Below, in pieces: positions 31,757-41,454 of a DNA stretch of 64,000 nucleotides. Made by a program: the position numbers and the translations under genes. How positions within the stretch are numbered: position 1 is the first letter of the stretch; every line of letters begins with the position of its first letter. The DNA is from Pseudooceanicola nanhaiensis (GTDB lineage Bacteria; Pseudomonadota; Alphaproteobacteria; Rhodobacterales; Rhodobacteraceae). Below the pieces are notes generated by a model, which was not told where the DNA came from, did not search any database, and saw only the letters and a list, made by a program, of their open reading frames with translations. The stretch lies in contig NZ_JAIUZP010000001.1 in NCBI RefSeq assembly GCF_020171315.1, positions 496,001 to 560,000 on the forward strand, read 5' to 3'.

Positions 31757-32293
31757 TCAGCGGCGCAGCACGTCGCGCAGGGCCACGTAGAGCGTGACGG
31801 CAACCGCCACGAAGGTACAGAGCGCACAGAGCCAGGTCACGGGCGCGACCGGCAGGCGCAGGGAGTTCGTCACGCCGTTGTAGCTGGCGATCTGCGAGCC
31901 ATAGACCCAGAGCCGCCAGCCCACCACCGCCAGCACGGCAGAGGTGACCAGCGCCAGCACCAGCTTGCGCCAGGGCTGCACCCAGTCCGGCAGGCGCGAG
32001 GTCAGCAGGTCCACGGTGACATGTTCATCGTCCAGCGACACGGCGGGCAGCCCGATGAAGACCACCGCCGCCAGCAGCAGCTCGGTCAGTTCGGTGGCAC
32101 CGACCAGCGGGCTGTTGAAGACATAGCGGCCGACCACGTCCACGACGGTCAGCCCCATCATCACCAGAAGGATCACCCCGCAGAGCACCGCCAGCACGCG
32201 GCGCGGCCAGGAGGCGCGCACCGCGGCATCGGGGGCCGGAGACGTTGCCGTCTCCGGGTCTTTCGCGAAATGCTCCGCCGCGTGAGGGCTCAT
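31757..32293 (-). CDS. TRAP transporter small permease (DctQ family)
   Basis: A 178-residue membrane protein with four hydrophobic segments (about 30-50, 65-85, 105-125 and 145-170). Family motif: FNSPLVGATELTELLLAAVVFIGLPAVSLDDEHVTVDL. Start at 32291-32293 overlaps the binding-protein stop by ATGA. The longer frame reaching 32575 is a shadow inside the binding-protein gene. Twenty bases separate it from the large permease start. Confidence 0.9.
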   Translation of the reverse strand: MSPHAAEHFAKDPETATSPAPDAAVRASWPRRVLAVLCGVILLVMMGLTVVDVVGRYVFNSPLVGATELTELLLAAVVFIGLPAVSLDDEHVTVDLLTSRLPDWVQPWRKLVLALVTSAVLAVVGWRLWVYGSQIASYNGVTNSLRLPVAPVTWLCALCTFVAVAVTLYVALRDVLRR

Positions 32294-33303
32294 TCGCTCT
32301 CCTTGGCGATCTCGGCCTTGAAGAGGTCGAGCGCGGCCTGCGCATCGACGCCGGTTTCCGCGACCTCGGCCAGCTTGGCCTCGACGATCGGGGCCACGGC
32401 CTCTTCCCAGGCGGCGACCTGTGCTTCGGTGGCGGGCGTGACCTCGATCTTGCCCTCCATCGCGGCCAGGCCCTTGGCATCCTGACGGTCCCACATCTGG
32501 CCGGCCATCCGGGCAAGAGCCTCGCCGGTCACGCCGTCGATCTGCTCTTGCTGCTCGGCGCTCAGGCTGTCCCACTTGGCCTTGTTCATGACGATGTAGA
32601 ACGAGGTGTTGTAGAGACCGTTCGGCACCGAGATGGCCTTAGTCAGCTGCGGGATCAGTCCGAAGAAGTTGACCGACTCGTAGGGGAAGAAGATCCCGTC
32701 CGCGACGCCCTGGCTGAGCAGCTCGTAGGTCTTGGAGGAAGGGCCCTCCACCGGCACGGCGCCAAGGGCGCTCGCGATCTCGTGGACGATGCCGCCGCCC
32801 ACGCGGATCTTCTGGCCCTGCATCACCTCTGCCGCGGTGATGTCGCCGTCCTTGAGGAAGATCTCGCCGGGGCCATGGGTGAAGACGGCCAGCACCTTGA
32901 CCTGGTCATATTCGCCCGCGTCCTTCAGCATCTGCTCGAAGACGCGCCAGTAGGCGACCGAAATCGCCTCGGCGCTTTCGCCGAGGAAGGGCAGTTCGGC
33001 CAGGTTGGTGGTGCGGAAGCGGCCCGGCGAATAGCCCTGCACGCCGAAGGTGATGTCGGCCACGCCGTTGACAGCGAAATCGAAATGCGCGGGCGGCGGC
33101 CCGAGGGGCGCGGGCAGGATGTTGGCGACGACCTCGCCACCGGTGGCTTCCTTGATCTGTTCCGTCATCGGCACGATCACCTCGGACACCAGCGGATGCG
33201 AGGGCGGCAGCCAGTTGGCCACCGTCAGCGTGGTCTGCGCCATGGCGGAACCGGCCAGCGTTACAGCGGCCGCAGTCGACAGCATCAGTCGTTTGAGGAA
33301 CAT
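32290..33303 (-). CDS. TRAP transporter substrate-binding protein (DctP family)
   Basis: A 337-residue periplasmic binding protein. The signal peptide MFLKRLMLSTAAAVTLAGSAMA is followed by QTTLTVANWLPPSHPL. Later blocks PGRFRTTNLAELPFLGESAEA, KIRVGGGIVHEIASALGAVPV and VADGIFFPYESVNFFGL match the TRAP branch (TAXI-unrelated) in which the usual Arg is replaced by a KIRV region; typical ligands are small organic acids. Start ATG behind AGGGAAAG. First gene of the operon, divergent from a MarR gene across a 16-base palindrome. Confidence 0.92.
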   Translation of the reverse strand: MFLKRLMLSTAAAVTLAGSAMAQTTLTVANWLPPSHPLVSEVIVPMTEQIKEATGGEVVANILPAPLGPPPAHFDFAVNGVADITFGVQGYSPGRFRTTNLAELPFLGESAEAISVAYWRVFEQMLKDAGEYDQVKVLAVFTHGPGEIFLKDGDITAAEVMQGQKIRVGGGIVHEIASALGAVPVEGPSSKTYELLSQGVADGIFFPYESVNFFGLIPQLTKAISVPNGLYNTSFYIVMNKAKWDSLSAEQQEQIDGVTGEALARMAGQMWDRQDAKGLAAMEGKIEVTPATEAQVAAWEEAVAPIVEAKLAEVAETGVDAQAALDLFKAEIAKESE

Positions 33304-33330
33304 TTTTCTTTCCCTGTTGTTGAGGTCGTA

Positions 33331-33346
33331 CGGGGGTAATCCCCCG
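33331..33346. promoter_or_regulatory. Perfect palindrome in the dctP-marR divergent region
   Basis: CGGGGG (33331-33336), TAAT, CCCCCG (33341-33346), 28 bases upstream of the dctP start. It could be a regulator site or a leader hairpin in the dctP mRNA. MarR sites are usually more AT-rich, so the assignment is open. A TTGACA at 33368-33373 gives a plausible -35 for the marR side. Confidence 0.4.
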
Positions 33347-33455
33347 GAATTCACATGAACATTCTTCTTTTTGACATATAACCGCCAAGACATGCTCGCA
33401 TCACGGGGCCACCTTGCCTAAAGATGCGGAATACTTGGACAAGAAAAGAGGCATA

Positions 33456-33923
33456 ATGGCCAGCCTGCCAGACGAAGCGACCGGAATGGAAGGGCAATTC
33501 CGCAAGACCGAGTGGCCTTTCTACTGGATCACCCGTACGTCCGCCCGATATTTCATGACCCTCGAGAAGCGCCTGAAGCCCATGGGCCTCGACGTGCCCC
33601 GCTGGCGGGTGCTCATGTCGCTCTACGAGGACGAGCATCTGAGCGTCTCGGAAATCGCCGACCTGTGCATCATCAAGCTGAACACGGCCACCAAGATCAT
33701 CCAGCGGATGGTGGCGGACGGGCTGGTGACGACACGCTCGCGGCCCACCGACGGGCGCGTGACCGAGGTCACGCTGACCGCCAAGGGCGACGCCAAGCGG
33801 CGCGAGGCGCGGGCGATTGCGGATGGCGTGTTCGAGGCGGCCTTCTCGGATCTGAGCGCCGAGGAACGCCAGGCGCTCAATACGCTGACGGAACGGGTTT
33901 TTCACCGGCTGGGCGATCTCTGA
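33456..33923 (+). CDS. MarR-family transcriptional regulator
   Basis: A 155-residue winged-helix regulator: PRWRVLMSLYEDEHLSVSEIADLCIIKLNTATKIIQRMVADGLVTTRSRPTDGRVTEVTLTAKG covers the helix-turn-helix and the beta-wing (about 47-115), flanked by dimerisation helices. The ATG at 33456 follows AGAGG; a TTG 42 bases upstream would add 14 residues. It is divergent from the TRAP binding-protein gene and likely regulates it, perhaps in response to an aromatic or other acid. Convergent with the flavin reductase gene. Confidence 0.88.
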   Translation: MASLPDEATGMEGQFRKTEWPFYWITRTSARYFMTLEKRLKPMGLDVPRWRVLMSLYEDEHLSVSEIADLCIIKLNTATKIIQRMVADGLVTTRSRPTDGRVTEVTLTAKGDAKRREARAIADGVFEAAFSDLSAEERQALNTLTERVFHRLGDL

Positions 33924-33941
33924 TCCCGCGCCGGGCACCTC

Positions 33942-34442
33942 TCAGAGCGCCTTGAGCGGGTGGAAGTCGCGGCCGAACCAGATCAGCGTTTCGGCCTGAC
34001 CCTCCGCCAGCTCCATCGCCTGAACCTCGCAGAAGAACACGGTGTGAGAGCCGACGGGGCTGTGATCGGTAATCTTGCAGTCGAAGGCGACGGAGGCATC
34101 GGTCAGCACCGGCGCGCCGGTGACGAGGGTGCGCCAACTGCCGGAGCGGAAGCGGTCATCCTCCTCGCGGCCCGCGAAGGCGGTGGAGAGCGCCTGATGC
34201 CGTCCGGCCAGCACGTTCACCGCCACGACGCCGTTGTCGCGGATGATGTCGTGCGTGCGCGAGGCGCGGTTCACGCAGATCAGCAGGGTGGGGGGCGTGT
34301 CGGTCACGGAACAGACGGCGGAGGCGGTCATGCCGTGCTTGCCTGCCGGGCCATCGGTTGCCAGCACCGTGATGGCCGCGCCCATGCGGGCCATGCCTTC
34401 CCGGTAGACCTCTGTCCGGATCGGGTCGCTCTGCTCGGTCAT
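33942..34442 (-). CDS. Flavin reductase family protein (HpaC type)
   Basis: A 166-residue flavin reductase domain protein: MARMGAAITVLATDGPAGKHGMTASAVCSVTDTPPTLLICVNRASRTHDIIRDNG matches the FMN-binding split-barrel family that supplies reduced flavin to two-component monooxygenases such as 4-hydroxyphenylacetate 3-monooxygenase. No oxygenase component is adjacent. Start at 34440-34442 is preceded by AAGGACGAG; the longer frame to 35237 is a shadow of the GNAT gene. The gene is convergent with marR. Confidence 0.9.
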   Translation of the reverse strand: MTEQSDPIRTEVYREGMARMGAAITVLATDGPAGKHGMTASAVCSVTDTPPTLLICVNRASRTHDIIRDNGVVAVNVLAGRHQALSTAFAGREEDDRFRSGSWRTLVTGAPVLTDASVAFDCKITDHSPVGSHTVFFCEVQAMELAEGQAETLIWFGRDFHPLKAL

Positions 34443-34751
34443 CTCGTCCTTCCTGCGGCGGCGGGCCGCCTCACGTGGTGCCCGCCACGAAATCGGTCGG
34501 AACCGGCCCGAGGTCAAGCATCGGTGCCCGGATTTCCCGTCACGTCCTGCGTGCAGGGCTGCACAGTCGTGGTTGCGCCGGGCCATCGGCGGCCCGTGGT
34601 GGCCCGTGCGCTGTCCACTTGGCGCCTGCCTGCGCGGCACCCGCCAACCCTGCGGTGGCGGTGACAGGGCTGTCCGGGGCCTTCCGCGCGGTTGGCCCTT
34701 GCCCTTCGCGCGCGGTGGGCAGAGGAAAGGGGCAAACCATCGAGGCCCGCT
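34443..34751. other. Intergenic region without a supported gene
   Basis: 309 bases between the divergent flavin reductase and GNAT genes. Short frames exist on both strands but none has a ribosome site or recognisable product. It must hold both promoters; I could not place them with confidence. Confidence 0.6.
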
Positions 34752-35249
34752 ATGACGATCACTCTGCGCCCCGCCGCCCTGCCTGCCGATACCGATGCGA
34801 TCCTCGCGATCTGGACGCCGGTCATCCGCGAAACCACGATCACCTTCGCCAGCGATCTGAAGACGCCCGCGACGCTGGTGGACTACGTCGAGGGCCGCCG
34901 CGCCCGCGGACGGGAGTTCTTCGTGGCCGAAGAGGCGGGCGAGATGCTGGGCTTTGCCACCTACGACCAGTTCCGCGGCGGTGACGGCTATGTGCACGCG
35001 ATGGAGCATACGATCATCCTCGGGCCGCAGGCCCGGGGCCGGGGCGTGGGCCGCGCACTGATGACGGCGGTCGAGGACCACGCCCGCGCCGCCGGGGCCC
35101 ACACGATGGTGGCCGCCGTCAGTGGCGAGAACGAGATCGGCATCGCCTTCCACGCGGCGCTTGGCTACGATCACGTCGGGCGGATGCCGCAATCGGGGCG
35201 CAAGTTCGACCGCTGGCTGGACCTTGTCCTGATGCAAAAAATCTTGTGA
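34752..35249 (+). CDS. GNAT-family N-acetyltransferase (phosphinothricin acetyltransferase-like)
   Basis: A 165-residue acetyltransferase. MTITLRPAALPADTDAILAIWTPVIRETTITFAS is typical of the Pat/Bar-like subfamily; the acetyl-CoA-binding motif A is HTIILGPQARGRGVGRALMTAVEDHA (Q/R-x-x-G-x-G/A), followed by SGENEIGIAFHAALGYDHVG. These proteins acetylate methionine sulfoximine/sulfone, phosphinothricin or related amino acids. Start at 34752 with GAGG six bases upstream. Likely monocistronic. Confidence 0.88.
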   Translation: MTITLRPAALPADTDAILAIWTPVIRETTITFASDLKTPATLVDYVEGRRARGREFFVAEEAGEMLGFATYDQFRGGDGYVHAMEHTIILGPQARGRGVGRALMTAVEDHARAAGAHTMVAAVSGENEIGIAFHAALGYDHVGRMPQSGRKFDRWLDLVLMQKIL

Positions 35250-35311
35250 CTCCTTGACACATTCTGCGATGCCGCACTGACAGCGGGGATCGCAGCCGAT
35301 AGGATGGTGCC

Positions 35312-36004
35312 ATGTCTGTCTGGTCCCGCATCAAGGAAGCGCTGAAGGCCCTGGCCGGGGGGGAACCCCTGAGCGAGGTCTTCGACCGTCTGCGCACCCC
35401 GCCCGAACGGTCTGTCGCCTTCACCATCGCGGTCATCGCGCTGTCGGCCAAGATGGCCAAGGCCGATGGCCTCGTCACGCGCGACGAGGTGACGGCCTTC
35501 CGCGAGGTGTTCCAGATCGCCCGCGAGGACGAGGCCGACGCGGCCCGTGTCTTCAACCTCGCCCGGCAGGACGTCGCGGGCTACGAGGTCTATGCCCGCC
35601 GCATCGCCGAGATGTTCCGCGACCAGCGCGGCACGCTGCTGGACCTGATGGAGGGGCTCTTCCACATCGCCGTGGCAGACGGGCACTACAACCCGCTGGA
35701 GGACGAGTTCCTGCTCAGCGTGTCGCGTATCTTCGGCCTGCCGGATGCAGAGTTCCGGGTGCTGCGCGAACGCTTTGCGCCCGGCGTCGCGCGCTGCTGC
35801 GATCCCTATGCGGTGCTGGGGCTGGAACCGGGCGCCACGATGGAGGATGCGCGCAAGGCCTGGCGCCGCGCCGTGCGGGAAAGCCACCCGGACCAGATGA
35901 TCGCCCGCGGCGTGCCGCAGGAAGCCATCAAGATGGCCGAGAAGCGCATGGTCGACATCAACCGCGCCTGGGAAGAGATACAGGCCAGCCGACAGCCCGC
36001 GTGA
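35312..36004 (+). CDS. TerB-like and J-domain protein (DjlA-like co-chaperone)
   Basis: A 230-residue protein: N-terminal TerB/DjlA-type helical domain (about 30-150; VAFTIAVIALSAKMAKADGLVTRDEV, GLFHIAVADGHYNPLEDEFLLSV, with acidic clusters) and a C-terminal J domain (about 165-225; DPYAVLGLEPGATMEDARKAWRRAVRESHPDQMIARG) with the HPD tripeptide that stimulates DnaK ATPase. No transmembrane helix, unlike E. coli DjlA. AGGATGG ribosome site. Its stop overlaps the start of the next gene, giving a translationally coupled pair. Confidence 0.9.
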   Translation: MSVWSRIKEALKALAGGEPLSEVFDRLRTPPERSVAFTIAVIALSAKMAKADGLVTRDEVTAFREVFQIAREDEADAARVFNLARQDVAGYEVYARRIAEMFRDQRGTLLDLMEGLFHIAVADGHYNPLEDEFLLSVSRIFGLPDAEFRVLRERFAPGVARCCDPYAVLGLEPGATMEDARKAWRRAVRESHPDQMIARGVPQEAIKMAEKRMVDINRAWEEIQASRQPA

Positions 36005-37029
36005 TGCGGATCGCCACCTACAACGTCGAGTGGTTCAACGCACTCTTCGACGATCAGGGTGGCCTTTTGATGGATGACCGCTGGTCCGCCCGGCACAACA
36101 TCACCCGCGCGCAGCAGATCGAGGCGCTTGGCCTCGTGTTCACGGCGCTCGACGCGGATGCGATCATGGTGATCGAGGCGCCGGACGAGAATTCCCGCCG
36201 CTCCTCCGTCCCCGCGCTGGAGACCTTCGCCCGGGCCTTCGACCTGCGGGCGAAGACCGCGATCATCGGCTTTCCCAACGACACCCAGCAGGAAATCGCG
36301 CTGCTCTACGATCCCTATCTGATGGATGTGCGCCACGATCCGCAGGGCGATCCCACCGGCAAGAAGGGCGCAAGCGAGGCGCCGCGCTTTGACGGGGTGT
36401 TCCGGATCGACCTCGACATCGACGCGACCGAGGACCTCGTGCGGTTCTCCAAGCCGCCGCTGGAGTTGGCGGTGAGGACCATGGGCGGGTTCGAGTTTCG
36501 CATGATCGGGGCGCATCTGAAGTCCAAGGCCCCCCATGGCGCGGTGAACGAAAGCGACGTAATGCGGCTTTCGATCGCGAACCGGCGCAAGCAGCTGGCA
36601 CAGGCGATCTGGCTGCGCCAGCGGATCGCGGCCCATCTGGCCGAGGGCACGCCCCTGATGCTCATGGGGGATCTCAACGACGGTCCCGGGCTTGACGAAT
36701 TCGAACATCTTTTCGGGCGTTCCTCCGTTGAAATCCTGATGGGGTCGGTGGAAGAGTTGCAGATATACGATCCAAACGCCCGGCGGGCCCTGTCGTCCCG
36801 GCTGAACGCGCCGCCGACCTCGGCCCGGTTCTGGATCGAGACCGAGGGCCGGTATCTGCAGGCGCTGCTGGACTACATCATGATCTCGCCAAGCCTCTGC
36901 GCGAAAGATCCGACGTGGCGGATCTGGCATCCCTTCGACGATCCCGGCTGCTGGTCCAAGCCGGAGCTGCGCGAAGCCTTGCTCACGGCCTCCGATCACT
37001 TCCCAGTCACGCTGGATATCGACCTCTAG
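36004..37029 (+). CDS. Endonuclease/exonuclease/phosphatase (EEP) family protein
   Basis: A 341-residue member of the EEP superfamily: N-terminal MRIATYNVEWFNALFDD with the metal-binding Asn, VIEAPDENS with the catalytic Glu, GAHLKSKAP (His-containing block), MGDLNDGPGLDEFEHLF (catalytic Asp-x-Asn) and the C-terminal SDHFPVTLDIDL (Asp-His). No signal peptide. Whether it cuts DNA/RNA or a phosphoester of another kind is not readable. The ATG overlaps the DjlA-like stop (TGATG); a GTG one codon earlier is an alternative. Confidence 0.88.
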   Translation: MRIATYNVEWFNALFDDQGGLLMDDRWSARHNITRAQQIEALGLVFTALDADAIMVIEAPDENSRRSSVPALETFARAFDLRAKTAIIGFPNDTQQEIALLYDPYLMDVRHDPQGDPTGKKGASEAPRFDGVFRIDLDIDATEDLVRFSKPPLELAVRTMGGFEFRMIGAHLKSKAPHGAVNESDVMRLSIANRRKQLAQAIWLRQRIAAHLAEGTPLMLMGDLNDGPGLDEFEHLFGRSSVEILMGSVEELQIYDPNARRALSSRLNAPPTSARFWIETEGRYLQALLDYIMISPSLCAKDPTWRIWHPFDDPGCWSKPELREALLTASDHFPVTLDIDL

Positions 37030-37068
37030 GCCCTATGCGCGGGCAGGGGGCAGTCCTATATTGAGCTC

Positions 37069-37482
37069 ATGAGACATCGCCTGACACTCCCGCTGTCCCT
37101 TGTCATGGGTCTTGCCCTGTTGCCCGGTTTCGGCGCGGCCGAGATCGTGGAACCCGCACCGACGCCCGAGATGGAAGAGGCCGAGGATGGCGCGGGCCTG
37201 ATGGGGCGGGGGGCGGAGCTCTTCTTCCGCGGGTTGCGGGACGAGATGGCCCCCGCGATCGAGGGGCTGGAGGACTGGGCCCGCGATGTCGGGCCGGGGA
37301 TGAAATCCTTCATGGAAGAGATGGGCCCGGCGTTCCGCGACCTGATGGGCGACATCAAGGACTTCAGCCAGTACCACAAGCCCGAGGTGCTGCCGAACGG
37401 CGACATCATCTTGCGCAAGCGCCAGCCGGGGGAAGAGCCCGAGGCGGAGGCCAAGACCGAAAGCGGGCCGATCGACCTCTGA
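37069..37482 (+). CDS. Conserved small periplasmic protein, unknown function
   Basis: A 137-residue exported protein: signal peptide about 1-23 (LTLPLSLVMGLALLPGFGAA), then a mainly helical, acidic region (EMEEAEDGAGLMGRGAELFFRGLRDEMAPAIEGLEDWARDVG) and a short C-terminal piece PEVLPNGDIILRKRQPGEEPEAE. No ATPase motifs are present, although relatives are sometimes labelled as AAA+ family. It follows the EEP gene on the same strand, about 40 bases downstream; weak ribosome site. Confidence 0.75.
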   Translation: MRHRLTLPLSLVMGLALLPGFGAAEIVEPAPTPEMEEAEDGAGLMGRGAELFFRGLRDEMAPAIEGLEDWARDVGPGMKSFMEEMGPAFRDLMGDIKDFSQYHKPEVLPNGDIILRKRQPGEEPEAEAKTESGPIDL

Positions 37483-37576
37483 TCGGCCACTGCGCGCCGG
37501 CAAGGCGCCATCTCGGTGAAGACCGACCACCGCGTCGACAGGGGCCTGCCGTCCTATCTACCGATGTGCTGCGCGT

Positions 37577-39133
37577 TCAGTCCCGCACGTCGATCTGCGT
37601 CGTCGCGTTCAGCGAAGAGGCCAGCGAGGCAAAGCGCGCCTGCGCCACTTCCCCGAAGAGCGGCCAGGCCGCGCGGCTGAGCTTCAGCGTCAGGTGCCGC
37701 TTCTTGGGCTGCCAGACCAGTTCGCCCGGATCGGCGTCCTTCTCCAGCCAGAGCATCGCGCCAAAGCGCATTGCCTTGCCCAGAACCTCTGCCTGCAGCA
37801 GTTCCTTCTCGTCGAGGAAGTCGTAGAGGTTCTCGAAATGGGTGCCCGAGCGCTTGTTCTTGTAGCGGTGCAGCAGGGCCACGCCGAGGAAGACCCGCTC
37901 GGGGTGGTTCATGCCGCCGAGGTTGGCGCGGGTGGCGGTCTCGAAGCAGACCTCGGCCCGGTAGTCGGGATGGGCGCGCCAGTTCACGTCATGCATCAGG
38001 CAGGCAGCCTTCACGAGACGCATCTTCTCGGGCTTGGCACCGTGGAAGAGCGGCTTGATGAAGGTATAGAGCACCCGCCCGAAGCCCGGGATGCGGCTGT
38101 CCTTGTTGTCGGAGAACCGCGCCGCCTCGATCAGCGGATCGCGGTCGCGCAGGGCCTGCGGCATCTGCCCGTAGAGCAGCCCCTCGCGGATACCGTAGGA
38201 GGAGATGGCGATGTCATGGGGCCGGAAGGCGCGCACCACCTCCAGCAGCACCTCGGCTGCCAGCGGGACAAGCGACATCCGCGCGCCAGAGATGCCGCAG
38301 CGGCTGCGCAGGTCGGAGGCATCGCTTTCCTCGATGAATTTCACCGTCTCGCGGACAGCGGTGGCGGTCATCCGGTACTCGTGCAGGACGTGCATCGGGT
38401 AGCCCTGCCGCTCCATGTCGATCCGCGCGATGGCGCGCCACGAGCCGCCCACAAGGAACATCCGGTTGCGCTGCGTCCCGAGCGCCTCCTGAAGCTTGGC
38501 GATCTCGGCCTTGATGTGGGCGCGGCGGCCCTTCTTGCCGCCCTTCACGTCGGCCAGCTTCAGCGGCCCGAGCGCCGATGTCTCGGCCCGGCCCACTTCG
38601 CCGCCCGCGATCTCTGCCAACTCCATCGAGGAGCCGCCGATGTCGCAGATCAGCCCGTAGGCCCCCGGCCAGCCCAGCAGGACGCCCTGCGCCGAAAGCC
38701 GCGCCTCCTGCTTGCCGTCGATGACATGGACGCGGACGCCGGTCTGCTTCTCGACCTCGGCCACGAAATCGGCGCCGTCCTCGGCCTCGCGCACGGCGGC
38801 GGTGGCCACGGCGGTCAGGGGCGTCGCGCCCATGCCGCGGGCCAGCAACTGGAACCGGTGGATCGCGGCAAGCGCCCGGCGGCGGCCCTCGGGGTTCAGC
38901 CGCCCGGTGTCGGACAGGCCCGCGCCGAGGGCGCACATGATCTTTTCATTGTAGAAATACGCGGGCGAACGGGCCGCCCCGTCAAAGACCACGAGCCGGA
39001 CGGAGTTCGAGCCCACGTCCACCACGCCCACGCGGCTGAGCGCACGGGCGGCGGCATCGTTGAAGAGCGGCCGACCGAAGGGGCCCCAATCCGGCTCACC
39101 GGCATGCGCGGCGGGTTCGTTGTTGGCGTCCAT
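37577..39133 (-). CDS. ppx: Exopolyphosphatase / guanosine pentaphosphatase family protein
   Basis: A 518-residue Ppx/GppA protein that trims inorganic polyphosphate (and perhaps pppGpp). N-terminal actin-like fold: GVVDVGSNSVRLVVFDG (about 43-59), TAVATAAVREAEDGADFV, ICDIGGSSMELAEI (second phosphate loop with the catalytic Glu in VIDGKQEARLSAQGV), and a C-terminal HD-like helical domain (CLMHDVNWRAHPDYRAEVCFE). Start ATG at 39131-39133 has GGAAAGAG upstream; an in-frame GTG 24 bases earlier lacks this. It directly follows ppk on the same strand, pairing synthesis and breakdown of polyphosphate. Confidence 0.93.
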   Translation of the reverse strand: MDANNEPAAHAGEPDWGPFGRPLFNDAAARALSRVGVVDVGSNSVRLVVFDGAARSPAYFYNEKIMCALGAGLSDTGRLNPEGRRRALAAIHRFQLLARGMGATPLTAVATAAVREAEDGADFVAEVEKQTGVRVHVIDGKQEARLSAQGVLLGWPGAYGLICDIGGSSMELAEIAGGEVGRAETSALGPLKLADVKGGKKGRRAHIKAEIAKLQEALGTQRNRMFLVGGSWRAIARIDMERQGYPMHVLHEYRMTATAVRETVKFIEESDASDLRSRCGISGARMSLVPLAAEVLLEVVRAFRPHDIAISSYGIREGLLYGQMPQALRDRDPLIEAARFSDNKDSRIPGFGRVLYTFIKPLFHGAKPEKMRLVKAACLMHDVNWRAHPDYRAEVCFETATRANLGGMNHPERVFLGVALLHRYKNKRSGTHFENLYDFLDEKELLQAEVLGKAMRFGAMLWLEKDADPGELVWQPKKRHLTLKLSRAAWPLFGEVAQARFASLASSLNATTQIDVRD

Positions 39134-39216
39134 GGCTCTTTCCGTCTTCTCACCCACGTCAGGCCAGACCCTTATGCGGGGCGGGGCCTCTCCCGGTCAA
39201 CCGTCACGCGGCTGCG

Positions 39217-41391
39217 TCAGTTCCGCTCGTGTGTCAGCTGTGGCACGTCCGAGGCCCCCGCCGAGCCCCGGCCCGAGAGCGAGGGGTTTTCCATGAAGAA
39301 GCGGTGGCAGTTGAAGGCGAAGGCATCCTCGGGCAGTTCGGCCCGCAGGAATTTCCCGTCCGGCTGCATGACCCAGCTCTGCGCCTGATCGTGCAGGTTC
39401 GCGGCCATGATCTGGCTGGTGATCTGCGCCTTCACGGTGGGGTTCTTCACCTCCACCAGCGTTTCGACCCGGCGGTTCAGGTTCCGGCTCATCCAGTCGG
39501 CGGAGGAGAAGAAGACCCGCGCCTGCTGATGCGGCAGCCCGTGGCCGTTGCCGAAACAGACGATCCGCGAATGTTCGAGGAAGCGCCCGACGATGGATTT
39601 CACGCGGATGTTCTCGCTCAGCCCCTTGATGCCGGGGCGCAGCCCGCAGATGCCCCGGATCACGAGGTCGATCTCGACCCCGGCCTGCGAGGCGGCATAG
39701 AGCGCGTCGATGATCTTGGGCTCGATCAGCGAGTTCATCTTGGCCCAGATCACGGCCGGACGGCCCGCGCGGGCATTCTCGGCCTCGGCCTCGATCATCT
39801 CGATCAGGTCGTCCTTCATCCAGTGGGGCGAGATCGAGATGTTCTCCAGCTTCTCGGGCACAACGTAGCCGGAGAGGTAGTTGAACACTTTCGTCGCATC
39901 CCGGCCGAGCGCCGCGTCACAGGTGAAGAAGCTGAGGTCGGTGTAGATCCGCGCCGTGATCGGGTGGTAGTTTCCGGTGCCGTAGTGGGTGTAGGTCACG
40001 AGGTTGTCGCCCTCGCGGCGCACCACGGTCGAGACCTTGGCATGGGTCTTCCAGTCCACGAAGCCATAGACCACGTGGGCGCCCGAGCGTTCCAGCCGCC
40101 GCGACTGGCGGATGTTGGCGGCCTCGTCGAAACGGGCCTTCAGTTCCACAAGTGCCGTGACCGACTTGCCCTCTTCCGCCGCCTCGCAGAGCGCCTCGAC
40201 GATGGGGGAGTTCTTGGAGGTCCGGTAGAGCGTCTGCTTGATCGCCACCACGTCCGGGTCGCTGGCGGCCTGCCGCAGGAAGCGCACCACCATGTCGAAG
40301 GTCTCGTAGGGGTGGTGCAGCAGCATGTCCTTCTGGCGGATCGCCGCGAACATGTCGCCGTCGTGGTCCTGCACCCGTTCCGGCACGCGCGGGGTGAAGG
40401 AGGGCCAGAGCAGGTCGGGCCGGCTGTCGAGCACCAGTTCCGAGAGCATGGTGATGCCGATCATGCCGTCGACCTCGACCACCTCGTCCTCGTGGACGTG
40501 TAACTCGCGCATGATGACGGATTTCAGGGACTCGGGCGCGTTGGCCGAGATCTTGAGACGCACCACCTCGCCGCGGCGGCGGCGCTTCAGGGCGGTTTCG
40601 AACTCGCGCACGAGATCCTCGGCCTCTTCCTCGACCTCGAGGTCGCTGTCGCGCAGCACGCGGAAGGAACAATGGCCCGTGGTCCGGTAGCCGGGGAAGA
40701 GCTGCTCGATATTCTCCAGCAGCAGTTCTTCCAGCGGCAGGAAGCGGTTCTGTCCGCTCTCGGAGGGCAGGGGCACGAAGCGGTCGATCTGGTGCGGGAT
40801 CGGCAGCAGCGCCATCAGCGGGCGGCGGTCCTTCTTGCGCTCCAGAGCAAGGGCGAGGGCAAAGCCGGTGTTCGGGATGAAGGGGAAGGGATGCGCCGGG
40901 TCGATCGCCAGCGGCGAGAGCACCGGGAAGACCTTCATCAGGAAGATGTCGTCGAGGTAGTCGCGATCGCCCTGGGTCAGCCCGTCCCGCAGCACGATGG
41001 AGATCCCGGCCTCCTGCATCAGGCCGCGCAGTTCGCCCAGCACCTTCTGCTGGCGCTCCATCAGCTGGCGCGCGTCCTCGTTGATCAGCTTGAGCTGTTC
41101 CACCGGCGTCAGACCGTCCTGCGCGGGGGTGGTGTTGCCCTCTTTCGCCAACTCCCGCAGGCCCGCCACGCGGACGGTGTAGAATTCATCTAGGTTGTTG
41201 GCCGAGATCGACAGGAAGCGCAGCCGTTCCAGCAGCGGCACGCGCGGGTTCTCTGCCTCTTCCAGCACCCGCCAGTTGAAGCCCAGCCACGAGAGTTCGC
41301 GGTTGTAGAACCGGCCGGGGCCCTCGCGGTCAAGCTCGGGCAGGTCAACGGGGGCGGGGAGCGGGTCGTTCAGGAAGTCGGCGGAAATCAT
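39217..41391 (-). CDS. ppk: Polyphosphate kinase 1 (PPK1)
   Basis: A 724-residue enzyme that makes polyphosphate from ATP reversibly. N-terminal domain starts [20 protein letters not shown]; the catalytic phosphohistidine region is [18 protein letters not shown] (His469), with DWKTHAKVS (His450) upstream, [18 protein letters not shown] and the C-terminal [13 protein letters not shown] and [18 protein letters not shown] blocks. Membrane-associated in the family. It lies between hdaA and ppx on the minus strand, a common alphaproteobacterial order. Confidence 0.97.
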   Translation of the reverse strand: MISADFLNDPLPAPVDLPELDREGPGRFYNRELSWLGFNWRVLEEAENPRVPLLERLRFLSISANNLDEFYTVRVAGLRELAKEGNTTPAQDGLTPVEQLKLINEDARQLMERQQKVLGELRGLMQEAGISIVLRDGLTQGDRDYLDDIFLMKVFPVLSPLAIDPAHPFPFIPNTGFALALALERKKDRRPLMALLPIPHQIDRFVPLPSESGQNRFLPLEELLLENIEQLFPGYRTTGHCSFRVLRDSDLEVEEEAEDLVREFETALKRRRRGEVVRLKISANAPESLKSVIMRELHVHEDEVVEVDGMIGITMLSELVLDSRPDLLWPSFTPRVPERVQDHDGDMFAAIRQKDMLLHHPYETFDMVVRFLRQAASDPDVVAIKQTLYRTSKNSPIVEALCEAAEEGKSVTALVELKARFDEAANIRQSRRLERSGAHVVYGFVDWKTHAKVSTVVRREGDNLVTYTHYGTGNYHPITARIYTDLSFFTCDAALGRDATKVFNYLSGYVVPEKLENISISPHWMKDDLIEMIEAEAENARAGRPAVIWAKMNSLIEPKIIDALYAASQAGVEIDLVIRGICGLRPGIKGLSENIRVKSIVGRFLEHSRIVCFGNGHGLPHQQARVFFSSADWMSRNLNRRVETLVEVKNPTVKAQITSQIMAANLHDQAQSWVMQPDGKFLRAELPEDAFAFNCHRFFMENPSLSGRGSAGASDVPQLTHERN

Positions 41392-41454
41392 GGGGCTGAT
41401 ATGGTCTAACGCTGTAACGGAAACATGTCGGAAGGGGCGGTCGTCAGAGGGAAT

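Noticed and set aside
37069-37482. Label of AAA+ ATPase for the 137-residue protein
   Set aside because: No Walker A or B motif; it is a short exported helical protein.
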